Part shown: piece by piece, positions 1 to 6,151 of the stretch
Position numbering within the stretch: position 1 is the first letter of the stretch
Layout: every line of letters starts with the position of its first letter
From: Bacteroidales bacterium
GTDB lineage: Bacteria > Bacteroidota > Bacteroidia > Bacteroidales > JALTDM01
DNA length: 6,151 nucleotides
NCBI GenBank assembly: GCA_027074135.1
Contig: JALTDM010000272.1
Coordinates: 1-6,151 of the forward strand
Direction: 5' to 3'
Program-made: the position numbers and the translations under genes
Notes under the pieces: model-generated
Databases searched by the model: none
Seen by the model: the letters and a program-made list of their open reading frames with translations, nothing else
What the model was told of the DNA's origin: nothing

Positions 1-246
1 TTTTTACTCAAAATTAGTGTTCAATAGTTGTACTATATGATTGTTTTTTATCATCCCATATTGCAATTTTTTCTTAATTTTTTAGGATATTTTTTTGATG
101 TTTAACGCTATTGTGCTCTTTTACAAGTTGTTGAAAATAATATGATTAAGGTATTATACTATTTGTGCAAATAATGTTATATTTGTCATCAGAGAACGGT
201 GTTTGTTTTGTTTATATTCCAAAGTTATTGGGGAATTTTTTTAATG

Positions 247-282
247 CCGTCCTCTTTTTTATTTTTTTATCGTTTAGGACGG
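247..282. repeat. GC-rich inverted repeat with T-rich loop
   Basis: CCGTCCT at 247-253 is perfectly complementary to AGGACGG at 276-282, with a 22-base, mostly T loop. It stands out because its surroundings are almost free of G and C. No T run follows the right arm, so it is not a classical terminator for the + strand. It could be a weak hairpin at the end of an upstream transcript, a protein-binding site or chance. A 7-bp match over this length is not rare, so confidence in a function is low. Confidence 0.3.
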
Positions 283-344
283 GAATGATTTGTATTTATG
301 TCATTTCTATAGACTTTTAACTATTTTTAGGTATTTTATTTTGC

Positions 345-378
345 TTGGTAAAATATCCAAAAAAAGGATATAAATTTG
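345..378 (+). promoter_or_regulatory. Candidate Bacteroidota-type promoter for gatB
   Basis: The sequence TAAATTTG at 371-378 matches the -7 consensus TAnnTTTG used by the primary sigma factor of Bacteroidota. A TTG at 345-347 lies 23 bases upstream, slightly longer than the usual spacing to the -33 element, and a TTTG at 340-343 is further still. Transcription would begin around 383-390, giving a very short leader before the ATG at 400. The match is by eye in a very AT-rich region where such octamers arise easily, so this is only a candidate. Confidence 0.35.
353..371. repeat. Short inverted repeat at the gatB promoter
   Basis: ATATCC at 353-358 and GGATAT at 366-371 form a perfect 6-bp inverted repeat separated by seven A residues. 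It lies between the candidate -33 and -7 elements of the putative gatB promoter and touches the first base of the -7 box, the position expected of a repressor site. It may equally be coincidence, and there is no known operator that I can match it to. Confidence 0.25.
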
Positions 379-399
379 TAATCTAATTTTCGTAGAGAA

Positions 400-1854
400 A
401 TGGCTGAAGATATTTATTCCATATATGAGGCAATAATTGGCCTTGAAGTTCATATTCAACTGTTGACAAAAAGCAAGGCATTTTCAAGTGACAAAAACGA
501 ATTCGGCGATATTCCCAACACTAATGTAAGTCCGGTATCACTCGGGCATCCTGGTACTTTACCTGTGGTGAACGAAAAAATGTTTGAATTTGCCGTAAGG
601 CTTGGACTTGCCTGTAAAGCGAATATAAATCTTTACAACGAATTTGCCCGTAAAAATTATTTTTATGCAGACTTACCGAAAGGCTATCAAATAACCCAAC
701 AAACTACACCTATTTGTGCCGGAGGATATATTCCTATTGAAATCGACGGACAAGAAAAGAATATAAATCTTACCCGCATACACATGGAAGAGGATTCGGG
801 TAAAAGTATTCACGATCAAGATCCTTTTAATACACTTATTGACTTAAATCGTGCGGGCACTCCGCTTTTGGAAATCGTTTCCGAACCTGATTTCAGAAGT
901 GGTAAAGAAGCACATCTTTACTTAGCCGAATTACGTAAATTGGTGCGTTATCTTGAAATTTCCGACGGAAATATGGAAGAAGGTAGTCTCAGATGTGATG
1001 CAAATATTTCTGTTAGACCAAAAGGTGCAAATTATTTTGGTACAAGAACGGAGGTTAAAAACCTTAATTCATTTTCTCATGTTGAGCAAGCCATAAATTA
1101 TGAAATAAAGCGTCAGATAAAACTTATTGAAAACGGTGGCAAAGTTGTACAAGAAACTAGAGGTTACGATCCTGTAAAAGGTGTAACATTTGTGATGAGA
1201 ACAAAAGAAGAGGCAGAAGATTACCGTTATTTCCCCGAACCTGATTTGATGCCTGTTATGTTGGAACAAGGGTATATAGAAGATGTCAGGAAAGAATTGC
1301 CTCCACTACCGAACGAATTGCGAAAAAAATACATTGAACAATACGGTTTGAGCGATTACGACAGTAGAGTTATTACCGAAAATAAACACATTGCTTTATA
1401 CTTTGAAGAATTATTATCTTTGACAAGAAACTACAAAGCAGCAGCAAATTGGGTAATGGTAAATATAAAATCTTACCTTAATCAAAATGCGGTGGAAATA
1501 CAAGACTTTCCCGTAAAACCGGAACAAATTGCCGAAATGATTGCTATGATTGACAAAGGAGAGATTACTCACAACATTGCTTCAAAAATTATTTTCCCCG
1601 AACTTATAAAAAAACCAGGAAAAACACCATCTCAAATTGCAGAAGAACAAAACCTTATGGTGGAAAACGATACGAATGAAATGAAGCAAATCATTGAAGG
1701 AGTACTAGCTAAGTTTCCTGCAAAAGTAGAAGAATATAAAAAAGGTAAAAAAGGTCTTATCGGATTGTTTATGGGAGAAATTATGAAAGCTACTCGAGGT
1801 AAGGCAAATCCGAGAGAAGCAAATAAAATTTTGAATAAACTTTTAAACAAATAA
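400..1854 (+). CDS. gatB: Aspartyl/glutamyl-tRNA(Asn/Gln) amidotransferase subunit B
   Basis: GatB is the tRNA-binding and kinase subunit of the cytoplasmic GatCAB complex. It phosphorylates the side chain of Glu on tRNA(Gln) or Asp on tRNA(Asn), after which ammonia released by GatA completes the amidation. At 484 residues it has the normal full length. Family motifs are present in order: GLEVHIQL (14-21), the stretch RKNYFYADLPKGYQIT (84-99), RIHMEEDSGKS (126-136), the signature DLNRAGTPLLEIVSEPD (148-164), GSLRCDANISVRPKG (195-209), TEVKNLNSF (217-225) and DYRYFPEPDLMP (274-285). The C-terminal part (about 335-484) is the helical YqeY-like tRNA-binding region and ends with the typical MKATRGKANP (462-471). 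The ATG at 400 is the first after an in-frame TAA at 379-381. No clear Shine-Dalgarno is seen. gatA and gatC are not in the window. Whether the complex serves Gln, Asn or both cannot be told from this subunit. Confidence 0.97.
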   Translation: MAEDIYSIYEAIIGLEVHIQLLTKSKAFSSDKNEFGDIPNTNVSPVSLGHPGTLPVVNEKMFEFAVRLGLACKANINLYNEFARKNYFYADLPKGYQITQQTTPICAGGYIPIEIDGQEKNINLTRIHMEEDSGKSIHDQDPFNTLIDLNRAGTPLLEIVSEPDFRSGKEAHLYLAELRKLVRYLEISDGNMEEGSLRCDANISVRPKGANYFGTRTEVKNLNSFSHVEQAINYEIKRQIKLIENGGKVVQETRGYDPVKGVTFVMRTKEEAEDYRYFPEPDLMPVMLEQGYIEDVRKELPPLPNELRKKYIEQYGLSDYDSRVITENKHIALYFEELLSLTRNYKAAANWVMVNIKSYLNQNAVEIQDFPVKPEQIAEMIAMIDKGEITHNIASKIIFPELIKKPGKTPSQIAEEQNLMVENDTNEMKQIIEGVLAKFPAKVEEYKKGKKGLIGLFMGEIMKATRGKANPREANKILNKLLNK

Positions 1855-1857
1855 ATT

Positions 1858-3060
1858 ATGAAAAAACTTGTATTATTATTAGGTATTTTAAGCGTAGTAA
1901 TGTTCAGCTGTAGCAGTAGTAATAACGCTGAAAGTAATGGGAAAGGAGGTGTGGTTACCATAAACGGTAAGTTCAAAAACCTTAAAAATGAAACCGTTTA
2001 TGTGAAAGAAATTGAAGGTAATAAACTAGTTGCTTTGGATTCTGCCTTCTCTAAAAACGGAAAATTTGAACTACATATTAGTTATAAAGAACCAATGTTT
2101 TATATTTTGCAGGTTGATAATTCTAATCAATTTGTGTATCTGATAGTTGACTCTACAGATAAAAATATTGAAATTACCGGAGATGCTAAAAATTTGGTGT
2201 TTACTTATGATGTAAAAGGTAGTAAACAGTCGGAAATTGCCAAACCAATGATTGTTCATAATGCAAATAGCTATCAAAAAGTAGATTCCATTGGTAGAAT
2301 TTATCAAAACTTTATGAAAAACAATCCTTCAAAGCTTGATTCTGTTAAAAAAGCTCTTGACAAAGTTTACTACAAAATTTATAATAACGAAAAATCTTAT
2401 CTTGTAAACTTTATTTCTCAAAATAAAGGGACATTTGCTGCTATGCTTGCATTATATCAACAGTTAGGACCGAGAAACTATATTTTTAATCCACAAAAAG
2501 ACCTTAATATTTTTGAGATGGTAGATAAAGCGCTTTATGAAAAATATCCTAATTCAACTCATGCCAGTCAACTCCATTCTTTGGTAGTACAAACAAAGGA
2601 ACAGATCAAAAAAGCAAAAATGATGCAACAAGGAGGATGGATTGGGAAAGAAGCACCGGATGTTGCTTATCCAGGTCCAGATGGGAAGATTTACAAACTT
2701 TCAGATCTCAGAGGTAAATATGTTTTGTTAGATTTTTGGGCAAGTTGGTGTCCTCCTTGTAGAAGAGAAAGTCCCAACCTTGTAGCTATGTATAAAAAAT
2801 ATCATGATAAAGGTTTTGAAATTTTTCAAGTTTCTCTCGATAAAAATAAAGATTTGTGGATAAAAGCAATAAAAGACGATCATTTGGGTAAATGGTATCA
2901 TGTTAGCGATTTGAAATATTGGAACAGCGCACCGGCAAAATTATATGGGGTTAGGTCAATACCTTCTAATTTCCTTATTGATAAAAACGGGAAAATTATA
3001 GCAACAAATTTGCGTGGTCCGCGTCTCGGACAAAAGCTGAAAGAAATATTCGGCGAATAA
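1858..3060 (+). CDS. Thiol-disulfide oxidoreductase lipoprotein, TlpA/ResA-like with N-terminal DUF4369-like domain
   Basis: This 400-residue protein starts with a lipoprotein signal peptide: MKK, a hydrophobic run (4-16) and a probable lipidated Cys18. The residues before it (Met-Phe-Ser) fit only the relaxed lipobox seen in Bacteroidota. Residues 31 to about 130 form a beta-rich segment (VVTINGKFKNL, then VYVKEIEG) typical of the DUF4369 domain found ahead of such thioredoxins. A helical linker covers about 135-257. The thioredoxin/AhpC-TSA fold spans about 262-400, with GKEAPDV (263-269), the active site WCPPC (296-301 region, Cys298 and Cys301) inside DFWASWCPPCRRE, and a cis-Pro loop SIPS with Pro369. 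It is predicted to be membrane-anchored outside the cytoplasm and to reduce or exchange disulfides; its partner is unknown. No acidic export signal follows Cys18, so a periplasm-facing location is more likely than surface display. It starts 3 bases after gatB and ends 12 before sufB, so it is probably cotranscribed with both. Exact physiological role is not determinable. Confidence 0.9.
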   Translation: MKKLVLLLGILSVVMFSCSSSNNAESNGKGGVVTINGKFKNLKNETVYVKEIEGNKLVALDSAFSKNGKFELHISYKEPMFYILQVDNSNQFVYLIVDSTDKNIEITGDAKNLVFTYDVKGSKQSEIAKPMIVHNANSYQKVDSIGRIYQNFMKNNPSKLDSVKKALDKVYYKIYNNEKSYLVNFISQNKGTFAAMLALYQQLGPRNYIFNPQKDLNIFEMVDKALYEKYPNSTHASQLHSLVVQTKEQIKKAKMMQQGGWIGKEAPDVAYPGPDGKIYKLSDLRGKYVLLDFWASWCPPCRRESPNLVAMYKKYHDKGFEIFQVSLDKNKDLWIKAIKDDHLGKWYHVSDLKYWNSAPAKLYGVRSIPSNFLIDKNGKIIATNLRGPRLGQKLKEIFGE

Positions 3061-3072
3061 AATTTATTAGAA

Positions 3073-4518
3073 ATGGCAAAAAAAGATGATGACATACTGA
3101 AAAAAGTTACCGGAAGTGAATATGAATTTGGTTTTGTAAGTGATATAAATGAGGAAATTTTTCCTCCCGGTCTGAATGAAGATATTATTAGAAAAATATC
3201 GGAAAAGAAAAACGAGCCGGAGTGGATGCTTGATTTCAGACTCAAAGCATACCGCAAGTGGAAATCAATGGGAATGCCCGATTGGGCACATTTGCGTATT
3301 CCGGAAATTAATTATCAGGCAATAAGTTATTTTGCCGCACCAAAAAAGCCGAAATACAACAGTCTGGACGAAGTTGACCCGGAAATTCTGGAAACATTCA
3401 ACAAACTCGGTATTCCTTTGGAAGAACAATTGGTTTTGGCAGGTGTGGCGGTAGATGCCATCGTTGACAGTTCGTCTGTAAAGACAACTTTTAAGGAAAC
3501 TTTGTCAAATCTGGGCATAATCTTTTGTTCTATCAGCGAAGCAATTCAAGATCACCCCGATTTGGTAAAAAAATACCTTGCTTCGGTTGTGCCCGTTGGT
3601 GATAATTATTTTGCAGCACTAAATTCTGCCGTATTTAGTGACGGCTCATTTGTTTATATCCCCAAGGGTGTAAGATGTCCGATGGAATTGTCCAGCTATT
3701 TCCGCATAAATGCTGCAAATACGGGACAGTTTGAACGCACATTGATTATTGCGGACGAAGGCAGTTTTGTGAGCTATCTTGAAGGCTGTACTGCACCACA
3801 AAGGGATGAAACCCAACTTCATGCCGCTGTGGTAGAAATAATTGTGCATAAAGATGCAGAAGTGAAATACAGCACGGTACAAAACTGGTATCCGGGCGAT
3901 AAAGACGGCAAGGGTGGTATATTTAATTTCGTAACCAAGCGAGGAATTTGCGAAGGTGAAAATTCTAAACTCACTTGGGCACAGGTCGAAACAGGTTCGG
4001 CAATAACATGGAAATATCCTAGCACCATTCTCAAAGGTGACAACAGCATAAGTGAATTTTATTCCGTAGCTGTAACAAATAACCACCAACAAGCTGATAC
4101 AGGAACAAAAATGATTCACATCGGCAAAAACACAAAAAGCCGTATAGTTTCAAAAGGTATTAGCGCCGGCTATAGCGAAAACAGCTATCGAGGGTTGGTA
4201 AAAGTAATGAAAGGTGCCGAAAATGCCAGAAATTACAGCCAGTGCGATTCGTTACTTATGGGTGACAAGTGCGGAGCACATACATTTCCTTATATGGAAG
4301 TTGAAAATAAAACGGGGGTAGTTGAACACGAAGCAACTACTTCGAAAGTCAGCGAAGAGCAAATTTTCTATTGCAATCAGCGAGGCATTTCAACCGAAGA
4401 TGCTGTGGGGCTTATTGTAAACGGCTATGCCAAAGAGGTAATTAAGCAATTGCCGATGGAGTTTGCCGTAGAAGCTCAAAAATTATTGCAGATTACTCTG
4501 GAAGGAAGTGTAGGGTAA
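3073..4518 (+). CDS. sufB: Fe-S cluster assembly scaffold protein SufB
   Basis: SufB is the core of the SufBC2D scaffold, receiving sulfur from the SufS cysteine desulfurase and building nascent Fe-S clusters in the cytoplasm. The 481-residue sequence is full length and strongly matches the family: GSFVYIPKGVRCPMELSSYFRIN (191-213), LEGCTAPQRDETQLHAAVVE (236-255), VKYSTVQNWYPGD, CEGENSKLTWAQVETGSAITWKYPS, QADTGTKMIHIGKNTKS, CGAHTFPY (400-407) and EHEATTSKV (418-426). By alignment from memory, Cys239, Cys391 and Glu420 correspond to the functional E. coli residues Cys254, Cys405 and Glu434, and Arg211 to Arg226. The first cysteine is Cys152, so this SufB has no N-terminal cysteine cluster. The start follows the lipoprotein stop by 12 bases, with MAKKDDD as a plausible N-terminus. 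sufC follows, but only after an unusually long 160-base gap for adjacent suf genes. Confidence 0.97.
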   Translation: MAKKDDDILKKVTGSEYEFGFVSDINEEIFPPGLNEDIIRKISEKKNEPEWMLDFRLKAYRKWKSMGMPDWAHLRIPEINYQAISYFAAPKKPKYNSLDEVDPEILETFNKLGIPLEEQLVLAGVAVDAIVDSSSVKTTFKETLSNLGIIFCSISEAIQDHPDLVKKYLASVVPVGDNYFAALNSAVFSDGSFVYIPKGVRCPMELSSYFRINAANTGQFERTLIIADEGSFVSYLEGCTAPQRDETQLHAAVVEIIVHKDAEVKYSTVQNWYPGDKDGKGGIFNFVTKRGICEGENSKLTWAQVETGSAITWKYPSTILKGDNSISEFYSVAVTNNHQQADTGTKMIHIGKNTKSRIVSKGISAGYSENSYRGLVKVMKGAENARNYSQCDSLLMGDKCGAHTFPYMEVENKTGVVEHEATTSKVSEEQIFYCNQRGISTEDAVGLIVNGYAKEVIKQLPMEFAVEAQKLLQITLEGSVG

Positions 4519-4566
4519 TTTTGTTAATTTGCTAATGAGGGTAATGTGTTTAGATAGTTGTTAGTG

Positions 4567-4595
4567 TTGTTTTTATATTCAAAATAATATTTTTG
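4567..4595 (+). promoter_or_regulatory. Candidate internal promoter for sufCD
   Basis: TATTTTTG at 4588-4595 is an exact match to the Bacteroidota -7 consensus TAnnTTTG. TTG at 4567-4569 lies 18 bases upstream, close to the usual spacing for the -33 element. Transcription would begin at roughly 4599-4606, so the leader of about 75 bases would carry the palindrome at 4607-4627 near its 5' end. The site is AT-rich and the match was made by eye, so it is a candidate only. Confidence 0.4.
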
Positions 4596-4606
4596 ATAAC
4601 AAGGTC

Positions 4607-4627
4607 AACCTGAACTTGTTTCAGGTT
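4607..4627. repeat. Perfect palindrome resembling a dispersed REP-like repeat
   Basis: AACCTGAA (4607-4614) and TTCAGGTT (4620-4627) form a perfect 8-bp stem around the 5-base loop CTTGT. With the preceding GTC and following CT, it closely resembles the short palindromic unit with core CCTGAACTTGTTTCAGG that I recall as a frequent intergenic repeat in many bacterial genomes. In RNA it would form a hairpin. No U run follows, so it is a poor intrinsic terminator. A repeat, an mRNA stability element and a leader hairpin all remain possible. Confidence 0.5.
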
Positions 4628-4678
4628 CTTATATGTTTCATAATCTGAATACTTCAAAAAAATTAAAAATATAAACCG

Positions 4679-5437
4679 ATGAGTAATAAAATGTTAGAAA
4701 TAAAAAATTTACACGCCGAAATAAACGGTAAAGAAATATTGAAAGGTATAGATTTGACCGTAAACGAAGGAGAAGTACACGCTATAATGGGACCAAACGG
4801 TTCGGGGAAAAGCACATTGGCTGCAGTTATCACTGGAAAGCCGGGTTACGAAGTAACTAAAGGCGAAATATTGTTTTACGGCAAAAATATATTGGAACTT
4901 CCTGCCGAAGAAAGAGCTCTGATGGGAATATTTTTGAGTTTCCAGTATCCTGTGGAAATTCCGGGTGTAACTATGATGAACTTTTTGAAGGCAGCCGTAA
5001 ATGCCAAAAGAAAATATGAAGGCAAAGAAGAAATGAGTGCAGCTGAATTTTTACGCTTTATCCGCGAAAAGCAGAAACTTGTGGAGATGGATACAAATCT
5101 TACCAACAGGGCAGTAAACGAAGGCTTTTCAGGAGGAGAAAAAAAGAAAAATGAGATTTTCCAGATGGCTGTTCTTAAGCCAAAATTATCTATACTTGAC
5201 GAAACAGATTCCGGACTTGATATAGACGCTTTAAGAGTTGTTGCAAACGGTGTAAACAAGTTGAGGTCTCCCGAAAGGTCATTCATCGTAATTACTCACT
5301 ATCAAAGGTTGCTTGATTATATTGTTCCTGACATTGTTCATATTTTGTACAAAGGCAAAATTGTTAAAACAGCAGGTAAAGAATTGGCTCTTGAACTTGA
5401 AGAAAAAGGGTACGGTTGGATTAAAGAACAATTTTAA
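4679..5437 (+). CDS. sufC: Fe-S cluster assembly ATPase SufC
   Basis: SufC is the ABC-type ATPase of the cytoplasmic SufBC2D complex; its dimerisation on ATP binding drives the structural change that allows cluster assembly on SufB-SufD. The 252-residue protein is full length. It has Walker A GPNGSGKST (38-46), Q-loop Gln89 in SFQYPVEIPG (87-96), the SufC-type signature FSGGEKKKNE (150-159), Walker B LSILDE with catalytic Glu175 (170-175), D-loop SGLD (178-181) and switch His207 in ITHYQRLLDYI. The TDSGLDIDAL segment and the C-terminal ending GYGWIKEQF are typical of SufC rather than transporter ATPases, and no membrane segments are present. The ATG at 4679 gives MSNKMLEIKN; the in-frame ATG at 4691 (Met5) would give a start closer to many SufC proteins and cannot be excluded. 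sufD begins 13 bases after the stop, so the two are very likely cotranscribed. Confidence 0.97.
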   Translation: MSNKMLEIKNLHAEINGKEILKGIDLTVNEGEVHAIMGPNGSGKSTLAAVITGKPGYEVTKGEILFYGKNILELPAEERALMGIFLSFQYPVEIPGVTMMNFLKAAVNAKRKYEGKEEMSAAEFLRFIREKQKLVEMDTNLTNRAVNEGFSGGEKKKNEIFQMAVLKPKLSILDETDSGLDIDALRVVANGVNKLRSPERSFIVITHYQRLLDYIVPDIVHILYKGKIVKTAGKELALELEEKGYGWIKEQF

Positions 5438-5450
5438 CCGTTGAAAAGTT

Positions 5451-6151
5451 ATGAAAAAGAAAATAGAAAAATTCGAAAAAGGCTTTTTGCCCTTTTTCAA
5501 CGACATAAAGAACGAATTGCAACAAACAACGCATCATTTGTACGATGAAGTTGCGAATGAGGCGGCAAGTGCTTTTGAGTACGGGAAATTACAACTGCCT
5601 CACAAAAAAATGGAGGATTACAAATATTCAGACTTGAAAAAACATTTGAAGTCGGATTTTGTATTTTACACAGCTCCCGAAAAAGCTACCGTTTATCCCA
5701 AAGATTTGTTTGTATGTAATGTTCCCGAGCTTAATGCCGAAACCGCAATGCTTATCAACGGATGGTTTCACGATTATGACGGAGAAAAATTAAAGAAAAC
5801 AAAAGAAGGTGTGGTTTACGGCAGCTTGCTGTATGCTTATGCAAATGGTTACAAAGAAATTATTGACTCATATCTGAATAAGCACCTAAATACAGCTTCG
5901 CCTTTAGTTGCACTCAATAATATGTTTGCACAAGACGGATTCTTTGTGTATGTGCCGGATAATGTTGTAGCAGAAACTCCTATTCAACTCATCAACCTTG
6001 TTTCCGCTTTGGAAGAAGTTTTTGTTTCGCCGCATAGTTTGATTGTTGCTGGAAAAAATTCACAAGCTAAGTTTTTGTTGTGCGAACACAGTATTTTTCC
6101 GAAGTACTTTTTGAATAATTCCGTAATGCAGATTATTGCACTGGAAAATTC
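5451..6151 (+). CDS. sufD: Fe-S cluster assembly protein SufD (partial, 3' end beyond window)
   Basis: An open frame runs from the ATG at 5451 through 233 complete codons to the window edge without a stop. SufD is the SufB paralogue that pairs with it in SufBC2D, helping with iron entry and complex architecture. Visible family features are a helical N-terminal region, MEDYKYSDLKK (54-64; compare the EDWKYTDL-type motif near the N-terminus of SufD), LINGWF (101-106) and the segment NNMFAQDGFFVYVPDNVVAETPIQLINLV (156-184), which is the hallmark entry into the beta-helix core. HSLIVAGKNSQAKFL (195-209) continues that core. The C-terminal half of the core, where the conserved functional His lies and where SufC docks, is outside the window. 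It starts 13 bases after sufC with no Shine-Dalgarno. Position next to sufC supports the call; sequence identity is low as usual for SufD. Confidence 0.93.
   Translation, partial: MKKKIEKFEKGFLPFFNDIKNELQQTTHHLYDEVANEAASAFEYGKLQLPHKKMEDYKYSDLKKHLKSDFVFYTAPEKATVYPKDLFVCNVPELNAETAMLINGWFHDYDGEKLKKTKEGVVYGSLLYAYANGYKEIIDSYLNKHLNTASPLVALNNMFAQDGFFVYVPDNVVAETPIQLINLVSALEEVFVSPHSLIVAGKNSQAKFLLCEHSIFPKYFLNNSVMQIIALEN

Larger units (their letters stand above)
1..399. other. AT-rich non-coding region upstream of gatB
   Basis: No credible gene is visible here on either strand. The longest ATG-initiated frame I followed by eye on the + strand, from position 37, ends after about 22 codons and has no recognisable composition or motif. 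The stretch is dominated by T and A runs. It contains a 7-bp GC-rich inverted repeat (247-253 with 276-282), a 6-bp inverted repeat (353-358 with 366-371) and two matches to the Bacteroidota -7 consensus, at 178-185 and 371-378. It probably holds the end or flank of an upstream transcription unit plus the promoter of the gatB operon. I see no tRNA-like cloverleaf or riboswitch, but a covariance search was not possible. Confidence 0.7.
4519..4678. other. sufB-sufC intergenic region
   Basis: This 160-base gap separates two genes whose products form one complex. It contains a candidate promoter (4567-4595), a perfect palindrome (4607-4627) and an A-rich leader without a Shine-Dalgarno just before the sufC ATG. 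I see no credible small ORF and no T-tract terminator after sufB. The gap may therefore hold an inserted dispersed repeat and an internal promoter that separates sufCD expression from that of sufB. Confidence 0.6.

Noticed and set aside
37..105. Small + strand frame of about 22 codons in the upstream region
   Set aside because: It is short, Phe-rich from T runs, has no ribosome-binding context and no recognisable family.
178..185. TATATTTG as a second promoter -7 box upstream of gatB
   Set aside because: It matches TAnnTTTG, but no TTG lies at a suitable distance upstream (the nearest TTTG is 12 bases away), and it is over 200 bases from gatB.
4607..4640. The palindrome after sufB as a rho-independent terminator
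   Set aside because: The stem is only 8 bp with moderate GC and is followed by a mixed sequence rather than a T run.
4679..5437. SufC as a transporter ATPase
   Set aside because: The signature, the TDSGLDIDAL segment and neighbouring sufB and sufD all identify it as SufC, and no permease gene is present.
1069..5506. Several minus-strand open frames of 63-157 codons lying opposite gatB, the lipoprotein gene, sufB and sufC
   Set aside because: They are antisense to clearly conserved genes, have no recognisable motifs and show compositions expected of reverse-complemented codons.

Overview
The window is about 6.1 kb of AT-rich DNA with every recognisable gene on the + strand. It most likely comes from a member of the Bacteroidota. 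The evidence is the domain pattern of the lipoprotein (an N-terminal domain like DUF4369 followed by a TlpA-type thioredoxin fold), the near absence of Shine-Dalgarno sequences before the start codons, and candidate promoters matching the Bacteroidota -7 consensus TAnnTTTG. No rRNA or other taxonomic marker is present, so this assignment is an inference.

Layout: positions 1-399 are a very AT-rich non-coding stretch with two short inverted repeats and a candidate promoter just before the first gene. Next comes gatB (400-1854), subunit B of the tRNA-dependent amidotransferase. Three bases later starts a thioredoxin-fold lipoprotein (1858-3060), and 12 bases after its stop starts sufB (3073-4518). 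A 160-base gap follows, holding a candidate promoter and a perfect palindrome that resembles a dispersed repeat. Then come sufC (4679-5437) and, 13 bases later, sufD (5451 onward), which runs off the right edge.

How the genes work together: SufB, SufC and SufD form the SufBC2D scaffold/ATPase complex that builds Fe-S clusters. The cysteine desulfurase (usually SufS) and any carrier protein would be expected beyond the right edge. GatB works in the GatCAB complex that converts misacylated Glu-tRNA(Gln) and/or Asp-tRNA(Asn). The lipoprotein probably handles thiol-disulfide exchange outside the cytoplasm. The tight spacing of gatB, the lipoprotein gene and sufB suggests that they are cotranscribed, with sufCD possibly having an additional promoter of their own.

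All genes look intact and conventional. I see no CRISPR array, mobile element, RNA gene, toxin or defence module, and no convincing previously undescribed system. The points worth a second look are the sufB-sufC intergenic region, the mixed gatB/lipoprotein/suf gene order, and small palindromes upstream of gatB.
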